Assembly (NCBI GenBank): GCA_025141835.1
Contig: CP081102.1
Coordinates: 124,001-188,000 of the forward strand
Source: Rhodobacteraceae bacterium M385
Lineage (GTDB): Bacteria > Pseudomonadota > Alphaproteobacteria > Rhodobacterales > Rhodobacteraceae
Length of the DNA: 64,000 bases
Reading direction: 5' to 3'
The stretch's first letter is position 1. Every line of letters begins with the position of its first letter. Of the stretch, positions 16,532 through 26,140 are shown piece by piece. Below the pieces are notes generated by a model. That model had not been told where the DNA came from, did no database searches, and worked only from the letters and a program-made list of their open reading frames with translations. A program made the translations under genes and the position numbers.

Positions 16532-17098
16532 ATGGGCGAGAGAGAAGACGAATTCTTTGAAGATGAGCACGCGGACGACCACGAACCCGCAGAGGTTTCT
16601 TTGGCGACCGAGGACACATCTGGCGTGGATGAAGTGATCGCGGGGCTAGAGGCCGAGCGTGACGAACTGCGTGACCGCATGTTGCGGGCGATGGCCGAGG
16701 CCGAAAACATGCGCAAGCGTGCCGACCGCGACCGTCGTGAGGCCGAGCAATATGGCGGCTCGAAGCTGTCGCGCGATCTGCTGCCGGTCTACGACAACAT
16801 GCGTCGTGCGTTGGATGCCGCCGATGACGCGACCCGCGAAGCCGCCAGTGGTTTGGTTGAGGGTGTCGAGCTGACAATGCGCGAGCTGATCAGCATTTTC
16901 GGCAAACACGGTATCGTGCCTGTGGTCCCTGAAGTTGGTGATCGTTTTAATGCCCAGGAACACGAGGCGATGTTTGAGGCCCCCGTTCCCGGCACCAAAG
17001 CGGGCGACATTATCCAAGTGATGGCCGAGGGCTTTTTGCTGCACGACCGTCTTCTGCGTCCGGCGCAGGTTGGTGTGTCTTCCACGCCTGCTAGCTAA
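16532..17098 (+). CDS. grpE: Nucleotide exchange factor GrpE
   Basis: 188 aa. GrpE releases ADP from DnaK. It has an acidic N-terminus, a long coiled coil (LEAERDELRDRMLRAMAEAENMRKRADRD) and the C-terminal beta domain with FGKHGIVPVVPEVGDRFNAQEHEAMFEAP and LLHDRLLRPAQVGVS. It probably shares a transcript with hrcA; dnaK and dnaJ lie 6-8 kb away on the other strand. Convergent with mutS, 3-nt gap. Confidence 0.96.
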   Translation: MGEREDEFFEDEHADDHEPAEVSLATEDTSGVDEVIAGLEAERDELRDRMLRAMAEAENMRKRADRDRREAEQYGGSKLSRDLLPVYDNMRRALDAADDATREAASGLVEGVELTMRELISIFGKHGIVPVVPEVGDRFNAQEHEAMFEAPVPGTKAGDIIQVMAEGFLLHDRLLRPAQVGVSSTPAS

Positions 17099-17101
17099 GG
17101 C

Positions 17102-19738
17102 CTAATCGCTTATGTGGGCCTTCAGCTCATAGAGCAAATTCAATGCTTCACGCGCCGTCATCTCATCGGGATGCACGGCGCGTAGTTTTTCTTCGACCTC
17201 GCTTGGGGTCGAAGGTTTGGGCGCCGGGGCGGGCGTCATGGCGAACAGGGGCAAATCGTCGATGACGGCCTTGCGTTCGCCTCCCTCCCGTTCTCCTTTT
17301 TCCAGCGCGTCCAGCACGATCTGCGCCCGTGCGATTACGGTATCGGGCAAGCCTGCCAATTTGGCGACCTGCACCCCATAGGACCGATCTGCCGCGCCTT
17401 CTTTTACTTCGTGGAGGAAGATCACCTCACCCTCCCATTCCTTCACGGCCATCGTCGCGTTGGTCAGCCCGTCCAACTTCGCGGCCAGTGATGTCATCTC
17501 GTGGTAATGGGTCGCGAACAGTGCGCGGCAGCCATTGGTTTCGTGCAAATGCTCCAGCGTGGCCCATGCGATCGACAGGCCGTCATAGGTGGCGGTACCG
17601 CGCCCGATTTCGTCCAGGATCACCAAGGCGCGGTCGTCGGCTTGGTTCAGGATCGTGGCGGTTTCCACCATTTCGACCATAAAGGTCGAACGTCCCCGCG
17701 CCAGATCATCGGACGCGCCGACGCGGCTGAAGACTTGGCTCACCAGCCCGATTTTTGCGTGGCGGGCAGGCACGAAGCTGCCGATCTGGGCCATAATCGC
17801 TAGAAGGGCGTTCTGCCGTAGGTAGGTTGATTTACCGGCCATGTTCGGCCCGGTCAGCAGGGTGATCGCCGCGCCATTATCGGCGCTAAGGTCGCAATCG
17901 TTTGCCACGAACGGTGTACCGTCTTTGGCCAAAGCGGCTTCCACCACTGGATGCCGGGCGCCTTCAATCACGAAGGCGCGGTCCTCGGTCATTTCGGGCT
18001 GGGTCCAGTCGCCTTCACGGGCACGGCGGGCAAGGGCGGCGGCAAGGTCCAATTCGGCCAAACCACGGGCGGCTTCCCCGATCTGATCTTGAACCTCTAG
18101 GACCGCTTTGCGCAGGGATTGGAACAGGGTCTTTTCAATCTCTAACGCGCGATTGCCGGCGTTGAGGATTTTCGTCTCCAACTCAGACAATTCAACCGTC
18201 GTGAAGCGTACCTGATTGGCGGTCGTCTGACGGTGAATGAAGCGTTCAGACAGCGGCGGGTTGAGCATCTTTTCGGCATGGGTTGCCGTCGTCTCAATGA
18301 AGTACCCCAGCACGTTGTTGTGCTTGATTTTCAGGGCGCTCACGCCCGTTGCCTTACTGTATTCGGCCTGCATCGTGGCAATTACGCTACGCCCCTCATC
18401 CCGTAGGGTGCGGGCCTCGTCCAATTCGGCGTGGTAGCCGGTAGCGATAAGTCCGCCGTCGCGCAGTTGCACGGGTGGCTCAGTCACAAGGGCAGCATCG
18501 AGCAAGGCGCAGAGACTATCGTGCCCCTTTAATTTCGTAGCGGCCTCGGCCAGCAAAGGGGGAAGGTCCACGGTGCTAATCTTGGCGCAGAGGTGCTCTG
18601 CCCCCAAAAGCCCGTCGCGGATGGCCGACAAATCGCGAGGGCCACCCCGGTCTAGCGCCAGCCGAGATAGAGCGCGATCGAGGTCGGGAATACGGCGCAA
18701 CTCCGCCTCCAGATCATCCCGAACCAGCGTGTCAGTGACGAAAAATGCCACCGCCCCATGGCGTGCGCGGATCACATTCAAATCGGTGGAGGGGCCGGTT
18801 AGCCGGCGCTCCAGCAGCCGTGCGCCACCCGCGGTTTGGGTGCGATCCATGACAGACAGAAGCGAGTTCGCCCGCCCGCCTGCTAAGGCGTGTGTCAGCT
18901 CTAGATTGCGGCGCGTGGCGGTATCCAGTTGCAGCAATCGATCCGCCGATTGTTGGCGCGGCGCACGCAGCAGGGGCAGGGCGCCCTTTTGCGTCAGTTC
19001 CAGATAGTCAATCAACGCGCCCATGGCCGAAACCTCAGCCCGCGCGAAGCTGCCGAAACCTTCTAGCGTGGTCACGTTAAACAGATCAATCAGGCGCTTC
19101 TCGGCAGAGGCGCTGTCGAAAGAGCCGGGCGACAAAGGCGTAACTGCCGCGCCCAGTTCCACGATCGAATCTTGCCGCGCAATGTCCAACCCGTCCGAGA
19201 CCAAGACCTCTCTCGGGGAAAGTCGCGCCAACTCGGGGCCAAGGCGCACGGCGGGGCAGCGCATTACCCGGAAATCACCGGTTGAAATGTCACACCATGC
19301 CAGCGCCCCTTCGCCACGCACATCGGCATAGGCGGCCAGATAATTGTGTCGCCGCGCGTCTAGCAGCGTGTCTTCCGTCAGGGTGCCGGGGGTGACAAGA
19401 CGCACCACCTCACGCCGGACAACAGCCTTGGAGCCGCCACGTTTCTTGGCGGTGGCGGGGTCTTCCATCTGCTCACAAATGCCGACACGAAACCCCTTGC
19501 GGATCAACGTCAGCAGGTAGCTTTCAGAAGAATGCGCGGGGACACCACACATGGCGATATCGTCGCCGTTATGTTTACCACGCTTGGTCAACGCGATGTC
19601 CAACGCCTCGGCGGCGGCGACGGCGTCGTCAAAAAACATCTCGTAGAAATCGCCCATCCGGTAGAACAGCAACGCATCGGGATGCTGTGCCTTAATCTCC
19701 AGATACTGCGCCATCATCGGCGTCACTTGCGCGTTCAT
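17102..19738 (-). CDS. mutS: DNA mismatch repair protein MutS
   Basis: 878 aa from the ATG at 19738-19736 (MNAQVTPMMAQYLEIK); the open frame extends upstream but that part is not family-like. The mismatch-recognition F-x-E is in GDFYEMFFDDA (about 33). Connector, lever and clamp domains follow; the ATPase has Walker A GPNMAGKST near residue 628 and Walker B VILDEIGRGTATYDG, then FATHYHEM. The C-terminal tail matches the tetramerisation region (EKLRAVHPDEMTAREALNLLYELK). MutS recognises mismatches and recruits MutL. A gap of about 110 bp separates it from divergent maeB. Confidence 0.97.
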   Translation of the reverse strand: MNAQVTPMMAQYLEIKAQHPDALLFYRMGDFYEMFFDDAVAAAEALDIALTKRGKHNGDDIAMCGVPAHSSESYLLTLIRKGFRVGICEQMEDPATAKKRGGSKAVVRREVVRLVTPGTLTEDTLLDARRHNYLAAYADVRGEGALAWCDISTGDFRVMRCPAVRLGPELARLSPREVLVSDGLDIARQDSIVELGAAVTPLSPGSFDSASAEKRLIDLFNVTTLEGFGSFARAEVSAMGALIDYLELTQKGALPLLRAPRQQSADRLLQLDTATRRNLELTHALAGGRANSLLSVMDRTQTAGGARLLERRLTGPSTDLNVIRARHGAVAFFVTDTLVRDDLEAELRRIPDLDRALSRLALDRGGPRDLSAIRDGLLGAEHLCAKISTVDLPPLLAEAATKLKGHDSLCALLDAALVTEPPVQLRDGGLIATGYHAELDEARTLRDEGRSVIATMQAEYSKATGVSALKIKHNNVLGYFIETTATHAEKMLNPPLSERFIHRQTTANQVRFTTVELSELETKILNAGNRALEIEKTLFQSLRKAVLEVQDQIGEAARGLAELDLAAALARRAREGDWTQPEMTEDRAFVIEGARHPVVEAALAKDGTPFVANDCDLSADNGAAITLLTGPNMAGKSTYLRQNALLAIMAQIGSFVPARHAKIGLVSQVFSRVGASDDLARGRSTFMVEMVETATILNQADDRALVILDEIGRGTATYDGLSIAWATLEHLHETNGCRALFATHYHEMTSLAAKLDGLTNATMAVKEWEGEVIFLHEVKEGAADRSYGVQVAKLAGLPDTVIARAQIVLDALEKGEREGGERKAVIDDLPLFAMTPAPAPKPSTPSEVEEKLRAVHPDEMTAREALNLLYELKAHISD

Positions 19739-19849
19739 ATCAGCACTCCCCACGGGCAAATCTATACGAATCCGAGGGGCAGTTTGAAGCGCAATCGGTT
19801 GCCCAATCGGACGCGGCACGGTTAAGTCATCTGGATCAGGGAGAAACCA

Positions 19850-22114
19850 ATGGCCGACAAACAAAAAGTCACCCGCGAAGAGGCGCTCGCCTACCATCTG
19901 GAGCCGCGCCCCGGGAAGATTGATATCAACGCCTCCACTGCGATGGCGACGCAGCGCGACCTGTCTTTGGCCTATTCACCGGGCGTTGCCGTCCCTTGTG
20001 AGGTGATCGCCGAGAACCCTGAAACGGCTTACGATTACACCACCAAAGGCAACATGGTGGCGGTGATCTCCAACGGGACGGCGGTGCTGGGTTTGGGCAA
20101 CCTTGGGGCGCTGGCCTCAAAACCAGTGATGGAAGGGAAAGCGGTTCTTTTCAAACGCTTCGCGGACGTGAATTCCATTGATATCGAACTGGACACCGAG
20201 AACGTCGATGAATTTGTGAATGCTGTGAAGCTGATGGGGCCGTCCTTTGGCGGAATTAACCTAGAGGATATCAAAGCGCCCGAATGCTTCATGATTGAAC
20301 AGCAGCTGAAAGAGCTGATGGACATCCCCGTGTTCCACGACGACCAGCACGGAACCGCGGTGATCTGCGCCGCCGGATTGATTAACGCGCTGCATATTAG
20401 CGGCAAGAAGATCGAGGATTGCCGTATCGTTCTGAATGGCGCAGGGGCGGCTGGGATCGCCTGCATTGAGCTGTTGAAAAGCATGGGTGCGCGGCACGAA
20501 AATTGCATCGTGTGCGACACGAAAGGTGTCATTTATCAGGGCCGCACCGATGGTATGAACCAATGGAAGTCGGCCCATGCCGTGACCACCAAGCTGCGTA
20601 CGCTGGAAGAAGCAATGGAAGGCGCTGATGTGTTTCTTGGGGTCTCGGCCAAGGGCGCTGTGACGCCCGAAATGGTTAAGGCGATGAACGACAACCCGGT
20701 GATCTTTGCGATGGCGAACCCGGACCCGGAGATCACACCGGAAGAAGCCCATGCGGTACGCGCCGATGCGATTGTGGCCACTGGGCGCTCGGACTACCCG
20801 AACCAAGTGAATAACGTCCTTGGTTTCCCCTATCTGTTCCGGGGTGCACTTGATGTCCATGCCCGCGCGATCAACGACGAGATGAAAATCGCCTGCGCCA
20901 ACGCTTTGGCCGAATTGGCTCGGGAAGATGTGCCGGACGAAGTGGCGATGGCCTATGGGCGCAAGCTCAGCTTCGGGCGCGACTACATCATTCCCACGCC
21001 GTTTGACCCCAGGCTGATCTACACCATCCCGCCAGCTGTTGCGCAGGCGGGCATGGATACCGGCGCTGCTCGGCGGCCGATCATTGATCTGGACGGATAT
21101 GCCAAGGATTTGCAGGCGCGGATGGATCCGACGTCTTCGATCCTTCAGGGTGTCTATGCGCGGGCGCGCAACGCTCAGGCCCGGATGATCTTTGCCGAGG
21201 GTGACGACCCCCGAGTGTTACGCGCGGCGGTAGCCTATCAACGCCAAGGGCTGGGCCGTGCGCTGGTTGTGGGCCGAGACAGCGATGTGAAGGAAAAGTT
21301 GGAAAGTGTTGGTCTTGGCGATGCGGCGAGAGAGCTGGAAATCGTCAACGCTGCCAACACGCGCCATTTGGAAACCTACAAGGATTTTCTCTACAAGCGG
21401 CTTCAGCGCAAAGGCTTTGATCACACGGACATTCACCGCCTGGCGGCCCGTGACAGGCACGTCTTTGCTTCGCTCATGCTGGCCCACGGGCACGGCGACG
21501 GCATGCTGACAGGGGCTACCCGAAAATCCGCGCAAGTGCTTGAGATGGTGGGCAAAGTCTTTGACGCCAAGGCCGAAGATGGTGCCGTTGGTGTCACGGC
21601 TTTGCTGCACAAGGGCAAGATCGTTCTGATCGGCGATACGTTGGTGCATGAATGGCCATCGGATACCGATATGGCCCTGATCGCCGAGCGGGGCGCTCAG
21701 GTGGCAAGGGGGCTGGGGCTAGAGCCGAGGGTTGCTTTCGTCAGCTTCTCTACCTTCGGATATCCGGTGTCTGAGCGGGCCGAAAAAATGCACCGAGCGC
21801 CAGCGGTTCTGGACGAAAAAGGCGTCGATTTTGAATACGAGGGGGAGATGACCGTAGACGTTGCCCTTAACCCTGCGGTTATGGCGCAATACCCGTTTCA
21901 GCGCCTGAGCGGCCCGGCAAATGTGCTGGTGGTTCCGGCGCGGCACTCGGCGTCGATCAGCGTAAAGCTGATGCAGGAAATGGCGGGCGCAACGGTGATT
22001 GGGCCGATCCTTACGGGCCTTGATCGTCCGGTTCAAATCGCCTCTACGGTCAGCACTGCGAATGATATTCTGAACATGGCCGTCATGGCGGCGTGTGAGA
22101 TTGGACGAACCTGA
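19850..22114 (+). CDS. maeB: NADP-dependent malic enzyme with C-terminal phosphotransacetylase-like domain
   Basis: 754 aa, a two-part protein. Residues 1 to about 430 are malic enzyme (malate to pyruvate, CO2 and NADPH): SLAYSPGVAVPCE, the metal-site FHDDQHGTA, NAD(P) loop VLNGAGAAGIA, and MANPDPEI. Residues about 430-754 match phosphate acetyltransferase (RARNAQARMIFAEGDDPRVLRAA, VLEMVGKVFDAK, NVLVVPARHSASI). In this MaeB family the C-terminal part is usually regulatory, responding to acetyl-CoA, rather than catalytic. A strong hairpin follows the gene. Confidence 0.95.
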   Translation: MADKQKVTREEALAYHLEPRPGKIDINASTAMATQRDLSLAYSPGVAVPCEVIAENPETAYDYTTKGNMVAVISNGTAVLGLGNLGALASKPVMEGKAVLFKRFADVNSIDIELDTENVDEFVNAVKLMGPSFGGINLEDIKAPECFMIEQQLKELMDIPVFHDDQHGTAVICAAGLINALHISGKKIEDCRIVLNGAGAAGIACIELLKSMGARHENCIVCDTKGVIYQGRTDGMNQWKSAHAVTTKLRTLEEAMEGADVFLGVSAKGAVTPEMVKAMNDNPVIFAMANPDPEITPEEAHAVRADAIVATGRSDYPNQVNNVLGFPYLFRGALDVHARAINDEMKIACANALAELAREDVPDEVAMAYGRKLSFGRDYIIPTPFDPRLIYTIPPAVAQAGMDTGAARRPIIDLDGYAKDLQARMDPTSSILQGVYARARNAQARMIFAEGDDPRVLRAAVAYQRQGLGRALVVGRDSDVKEKLESVGLGDAARELEIVNAANTRHLETYKDFLYKRLQRKGFDHTDIHRLAARDRHVFASLMLAHGHGDGMLTGATRKSAQVLEMVGKVFDAKAEDGAVGVTALLHKGKIVLIGDTLVHEWPSDTDMALIAERGAQVARGLGLEPRVAFVSFSTFGYPVSERAEKMHRAPAVLDEKGVDFEYEGEMTVDVALNPAVMAQYPFQRLSGPANVLVVPARHSASISVKLMQEMAGATVIGPILTGLDRPVQIASTVSTANDILNMAVMAACEIGRT

Positions 22115-22148
22115 CGCACACGCTTCCCCAAAACGACCGCTGCGAAGA

Positions 22149-22178
22149 AAAGGCCCCCGGAGCAATCCGAGGGCCTTT
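22149..22178. terminator. Bidirectional intrinsic terminator between maeB and dnaJ
   Basis: AAAGGCCC (22149-22156) pairs with GGGCCTTT (22171-22178), with CGGA/TCCG extending the stem inward. A-tract and T-tract flank the GC stem on both strands, so the hairpin can end both the rightward maeB and the leftward dnaJ transcript. Confidence 0.8.
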
Positions 22179-22213
22179 GATGAGTGGTTAGAAAAGGCGC
22201 AATACCTGGGCGA

Positions 22214-23368
22214 TCATTCTTTGATCGTGTCCCAGAACTTTTTCACCTTGTCGAAGAAGCCTGTGGCGTTGGGGTTGTTGGTCTTTTTGCAGCTTTCTTC
22301 AAACTGCTTCAACAATTCCCGTTGATCGCCGGTCAGGTTCACGGGGGTTTCGACCATCAGCTCGATATACATCTCACCCACGCCGGGGCCGCGCAGGGCG
22401 GGCATACCCTTGCCACGCAGGCGCATTTGGCGACCCGATTGCGAGCCTTCGGGCACGCGTACACGGGACCGGCCGCCGTCGATGCTTGGCACCTCGATCT
22501 CTCCGCCCAATGCGGCAGAGGCCATGGAGACCGGGACGCGGCAAAACAGGTCTAGGCCATCGCGTTGGAACAACGCGTGTTCCTGCACTTCGATGAAGAT
22601 ATACAGATCACCGGTTGGACCGCCGCGCAGACCCGCTTCGCCTTCGCCGGACAGACGAATACGTGTGCCGGTTTCTACGCCCGCAGGAATGTTCACGCTA
22701 AGGGCGCGGTCTTTTTCCTGACGGCCCGCGCCACCACAGGTGCGGCAGGGGTTCTTGATGATCTGACCCAGACCGGAACAGGTGGGACAGGTGCGTTCAA
22801 CGGTGAAGAAGCCTTGTTGTGCGCGGACCTTACCCATGCCGGAACAAGTGGGGCATCCGGTAGGCTCTGCACCTGCCTCGGACCCGGTGCCATCACAGGA
22901 TTCGCACGGCACCGAGGACGGCACAGTGATCGTTTTGGCGAGGCCGTTGAAGGCATCCTCCAAAGAGATCGAGAGGTTATAGCGCAGGTCAGAGCCCCGC
23001 GTCGCCTGATTGCGCGCGCCGCCCGGACGGCCCCGCTGACCCCCCATGAAATCACCGAAGAGATCTTCAAACACATCCGAGAAGGCCGAGGCGAAGTCGC
23101 CTTGCCCTTGGCCACCGCCCCGCGGACCGCCCGCCATGCCACCATCAAAGGCAGAGTGGCCAAAGCGATCGTAGGCCGCCTTTTTGTCGGCATCCTTCAG
23201 AACATCATAGGCTTCATTCGCTTCTTTGAACTGCGATTCAGCTTCTGGATTGTCAGAGTTACGGTCGGGGTGAAGTTCTTTCGCCTTCTTGCGATAGCCC
23301 TTCTTGATCTCATCGGCACTCGCGCCTTTGGAGACGCCGAGCACCTCGTAATAATCGCGTTTTGCCAT
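22214..23368 (-). CDS. dnaJ: Chaperone protein DnaJ
   Basis: 384 aa from the ATG at 23368-23366 (MAKRDYYEVLGV); a longer start seven codons upstream is less likely. The J domain contains HPDRN, followed by a Gly/Phe-rich linker (GGMAGGPRGGGQGQGDF). Four zinc-binding CxxCxGxG repeats are present: CESCDGTG, CPTCSGMG, CPTCSGLG and CRTCGGAG. The C-terminal substrate-binding domains complete a type I Hsp40. DnaJ delivers clients to DnaK and stimulates its ATPase. Downstream of dnaK on the same strand, separated by about 70 bp with a hairpin. Confidence 0.97.
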   Translation of the reverse strand: MAKRDYYEVLGVSKGASADEIKKGYRKKAKELHPDRNSDNPEAESQFKEANEAYDVLKDADKKAAYDRFGHSAFDGGMAGGPRGGGQGQGDFASAFSDVFEDLFGDFMGGQRGRPGGARNQATRGSDLRYNLSISLEDAFNGLAKTITVPSSVPCESCDGTGSEAGAEPTGCPTCSGMGKVRAQQGFFTVERTCPTCSGLGQIIKNPCRTCGGAGRQEKDRALSVNIPAGVETGTRIRLSGEGEAGLRGGPTGDLYIFIEVQEHALFQRDGLDLFCRVPVSMASAALGGEIEVPSIDGGRSRVRVPEGSQSGRQMRLRGKGMPALRGPGVGEMYIELMVETPVNLTGDQRELLKQFEESCKKTNNPNATGFFDKVKKFWDTIKE

Positions 23369-23392
23369 GATTTTCCCTTTCGGAAACACACG

Positions 23393-23419
23393 AGCCGGGC
23401 GGGGTTAAGCCGCCCGGCT
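23393..23419. other. Stable hairpin in the dnaK-dnaJ spacer
   Basis: AGCCGGGCGG (23393-23402) pairs perfectly with CCGCCCGGCT (23410-23419), loop of 7. In the leftward transcript it lies just after the dnaK stop. There is no T-run after it, so it is more likely an RNA-stability or processing element, or a partial attenuator giving more dnaK than dnaJ, than a full terminator. Confidence 0.5.
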
Positions 23420-23437
23420 GCATGGGTTCAATCGCGC

Positions 23438-25357
23438 TTAGTCGCGCTTGCGGTCGTCGTCGAGGTCTTCGAAATCGGCATCAACGATGTCTTCGTCAAC
23501 GCCGCGCTCTTCCTCTTCAGGGGCGCCATCTTCAGCAGCTTCGGCCTTTTCAGCTTCGGCTTTGTAGATCGCTTCACCCAGACGCATTGCCGCCTCGGTC
23601 ACGTTCTGAATGCCGCCTTTGATCTTGGCGGTATCATCGGTTTCCAGCGTTTCCTTCAGGGCGCCAAGGGCCAGTTCAATGGCCTCAACGGTAGACGGAT
23701 CGACCTTCTCGCCATGCTCTTCCAGCGATTTCTCGGTGGAATGCACAAGGCTTTCAGCCTGGTTGCGCGTTTCAACAAGGTCCTTACGGTCCTTATCGGC
23801 CTCGGCGTTTTCTTCCGCTTCGCGCACCATGTTCTCGATGTCTTCGTCAGACAGGCCGCCGGACGCTTGGATCGTGATCTGCTGCTCTTTCCCTGTGCCT
23901 TTGTCCTTGGCGCCGACCGATACGATGCCGTTGGCGTCGATATCAAACGTCACTTCGATCTGAGGCACGCCGCGTGGGGCGGGTGGGATGCCTTCAAGGT
24001 TGAACTGGCCGAGGATCTTGTTGTCGGCGGCCATCTCACGTTCACCCTGGAAGACGCGAAGGGTCACGGCGCTTTGGTTGTCGTCCGCGGTCGAGAAGAT
24101 TTGCGACTTCTTCGTGGGGATCGTGGTGTTGCGGTCGATCAGGCGTGTAAACACACCGCCGAGGGTTTCGATACCCATCGACAGGGGCGTCACGTCCAGC
24201 AGAACAACGTCTTTCACGTCGCCTTGCAGAACACCGGCCTGAATGGCGGCACCAAGGGCCACAACCTCATCGGGGTTAACGCCTTTGTGGGGCTCTTTCC
24301 CGAAGAAGTTCGTCACTTCCTCAATAACCTTAGGCATACGGGTCATACCGCCAACCAGAACGATTTCGTCGATCTCGGTCTTGGACAGGCCCGCATCTTT
24401 CAAGGCCGCCGCACAAGGCTTGATGGAGGCTTTGATCAGGTCGCTAACCAGGCTTTCCAGCTTCGCACGGGTCAGTTTCATGACCATGTGCAGAGGCTGG
24501 CCGTTGGCACCCATGGAGATGAACGGCTGGTTGATTTCAGTTTGCGACGCGCTGGAAAGCTCGATCTTGGCTTTCTCCGCCGCCTCTTTCAGGCGCTGAA
24601 GCGCCATCTTGTCTTGCGTCAGATCAACCTGGTTCTCTTTTTTGAACTGCTCCGCGAGGTAGTTCACGATGCGCATGTCAAAGTCTTCACCACCCAGGAA
24701 CGTATCACCGTTGGTGGATTTAACTTCAAACAGGCCGTCGTCGATTTCCAGAATGGTCACGTCGAAGGTACCGCCGCCAAGGTCATAGACAGCGATGGTG
24801 CGCGTCTCTTTCTTGTCGAGGCCATAGGCCAGCGCGGCGGCTGTTGGCTCGTTGATGATCCGCAGCACTTCCAGACCAGCGATCTTGCCGGCGTCTTTGG
24901 TGGCTTGGCGCTGAGCGTCGTTGAAATACGCAGGCACGGTGATAACCGCTTGGTCCACGTCCTCGCCGAGATAGCTTTCGGCTGTCTCTTTCATCTTTTG
25001 CAGGATGAACGCCGAGATCTGCGAGGGAGAGTACTTGTCACCCTTGGCTTCAACCCATGCGTCACCGTTGCCGCCATCGACAATTTTGAACGGCAGGTTC
25101 TTTTTATCTTTTTCCAGATGCTCGTCGTTGATCCGACGGCCGATCAAGCGCTTCACGCCGAAGATCGTGTTTTCTGGGTTGGTTACAGCCTGACGCTTGG
25201 CGGATTGGCCAGCGAGGCGTTCGTCGTCTGTGAAGGCGACGATCGAAGGCGTTGTACGGGCACCTTCAGCGTTTTCGATAACGCGGGGTTGCGAGCCATC
25301 CATGATAGCAACGCAGGAGTTGGTTGTACCGAGGTCGATACCAATGACTTTAGCCAT
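23438..25357 (-). CDS. dnaK: Chaperone protein DnaK (Hsp70)
   Basis: 639 aa. The N-terminal actin-like ATPase domain has IGIDLGTTNSCVAI, the connect motif YDLGGGTFDVTILEI, VLVGGMTRMPKV and VALGAAIQAGVL. The linker (DVVLLDVTPLSMG) leads to the substrate-binding domain, then a helical lid and an acidic EEE-rich tail. DnaK folds and protects proteins in the cytoplasm. An RpoH-type promoter lies about 115-140 bp upstream. The opposite strand shows a long open frame that is only a composition shadow. Confidence 0.98.
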   Translation of the reverse strand: MAKVIGIDLGTTNSCVAIMDGSQPRVIENAEGARTTPSIVAFTDDERLAGQSAKRQAVTNPENTIFGVKRLIGRRINDEHLEKDKKNLPFKIVDGGNGDAWVEAKGDKYSPSQISAFILQKMKETAESYLGEDVDQAVITVPAYFNDAQRQATKDAGKIAGLEVLRIINEPTAAALAYGLDKKETRTIAVYDLGGGTFDVTILEIDDGLFEVKSTNGDTFLGGEDFDMRIVNYLAEQFKKENQVDLTQDKMALQRLKEAAEKAKIELSSASQTEINQPFISMGANGQPLHMVMKLTRAKLESLVSDLIKASIKPCAAALKDAGLSKTEIDEIVLVGGMTRMPKVIEEVTNFFGKEPHKGVNPDEVVALGAAIQAGVLQGDVKDVVLLDVTPLSMGIETLGGVFTRLIDRNTTIPTKKSQIFSTADDNQSAVTLRVFQGEREMAADNKILGQFNLEGIPPAPRGVPQIEVTFDIDANGIVSVGAKDKGTGKEQQITIQASGGLSDEDIENMVREAEENAEADKDRKDLVETRNQAESLVHSTEKSLEEHGEKVDPSTVEAIELALGALKETLETDDTAKIKGGIQNVTEAAMRLGEAIYKAEAEKAEAAEDGAPEEEERGVDEDIVDADFEDLDDDRKRD

Positions 25358-25473
25358 GTGTTGTCCCTTTCTAAAGCGAACAGACGGGAGCGGGGCCTAA
25401 GCTGCGGCCCCCGCGCCGCCAAACAATTGACTGTAGCGAGCAAGTAAAATGCTCACCGGAGTTCGGAGGGTAT

Positions 25474-25500
25474 ATAAGAAGCGTAATTTAGGGCTGCAAG
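25474..25500 (-). promoter_or_regulatory. Candidate RpoH (sigma-32) heat-shock promoter for dnaK
   Basis: On the minus strand, CTTG (25500-25497) is followed after 18 bp by CTTAT (25478-25474). This agrees with the alphaproteobacterial heat-shock consensus CTTG, 17-18 bp, CYTAT. A leader of roughly 105 nt to the dnaK ATG would follow. No CIRCE repeat is seen here. Confidence 0.6.
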
Positions 25501-25512
25501 CGTCAGCAGCTT

Positions 25513-26133
25513 ATGGAATCCGAGGAATCTGCATTGAGCGTCGAAGTCGGTGGAATTGTTGTGCATCAGGAACACTTAAACGCCGCAGATCAGGCGGAGT
25601 TGGTGGAACAGGTGCGACGGGTCGTGCGGGCTGCACCGCTGTTTAGGCCGGAAACCAAAGGCGGTAAGGCGATGTCAGTGCGTATGACGTCGGCCGGGGC
25701 GTTGGGTTGGACCAGCGGTCGCGACGGATATCGCTACGCCCGCCAGCACCCTAACGGGCAGGAATGGCCTCCTATACCGCAGATTGCGTTGGATATTTGG
25801 CGTGCTGTGTCGGGCGTGTCCTGCGACCCACAGAGCTGCTTGGTCAATTTCTATGATGCCGACGCGAAGATGGGATTGCATCAGGACCGGGACGAGGCCG
25901 ATTTCGACATGCCCGTTGTGTCGGTATCCCTCGGCGACGAGGCGCTGTTCCGCGTGGGCGGGTCCGAGCGCGGCGGAAAAACGCAATCAATTTGGCTTAA
26001 ATCTGGGGATGTTGCCGTTCTGGGCGGGGACGCTCGGCTAAATTATCATGGCATCGACAGGATACGCGCGGGCTCTTCCACCCTGTTGCCCCATGGCGGG
26101 CGGATCAATCTGACGATGCGGGTGGTGGAGTGA
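25513..26133 (+). CDS. alkB: AlkB-type 2-oxoglutarate/Fe(II) dioxygenase (alkylated nucleic acid repair)
   Basis: 206 aa, close to AlkB length. The iron triad is visible as H123 and D125 (LHQDRDE) with H179 (NYHGIDRI). The 2-oxoglutarate-binding arginines are in RINLTMR (R197, R203). Upstream, MSVRMTSAGALGWTSGRDGYRY matches the nucleotide-recognition lid of E. coli AlkB. AlkB oxidatively removes methyl groups from 1-methyladenine and 3-methylcytosine. It is a monocistronic gene between divergent dnaK and a convergent ABC permease. The exact substrate (DNA or RNA) cannot be told from sequence. Confidence 0.9.
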   Translation: MESEESALSVEVGGIVVHQEHLNAADQAELVEQVRRVVRAAPLFRPETKGGKAMSVRMTSAGALGWTSGRDGYRYARQHPNGQEWPPIPQIALDIWRAVSGVSCDPQSCLVNFYDADAKMGLHQDRDEADFDMPVVSVSLGDEALFRVGGSERGGKTQSIWLKSGDVAVLGGDARLNYHGIDRIRAGSSTLLPHGGRINLTMRVVE

Positions 26134-26140
26134 CGCGTCT

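Noticed and set aside
22565..25447. Long open frame on the plus strand opposite dnaJ and dnaK (about 960 codons)
   Set aside because: It lies entirely across two well-supported chaperone genes on the minus strand, with no family-like segments; it is a GC-bias shadow.
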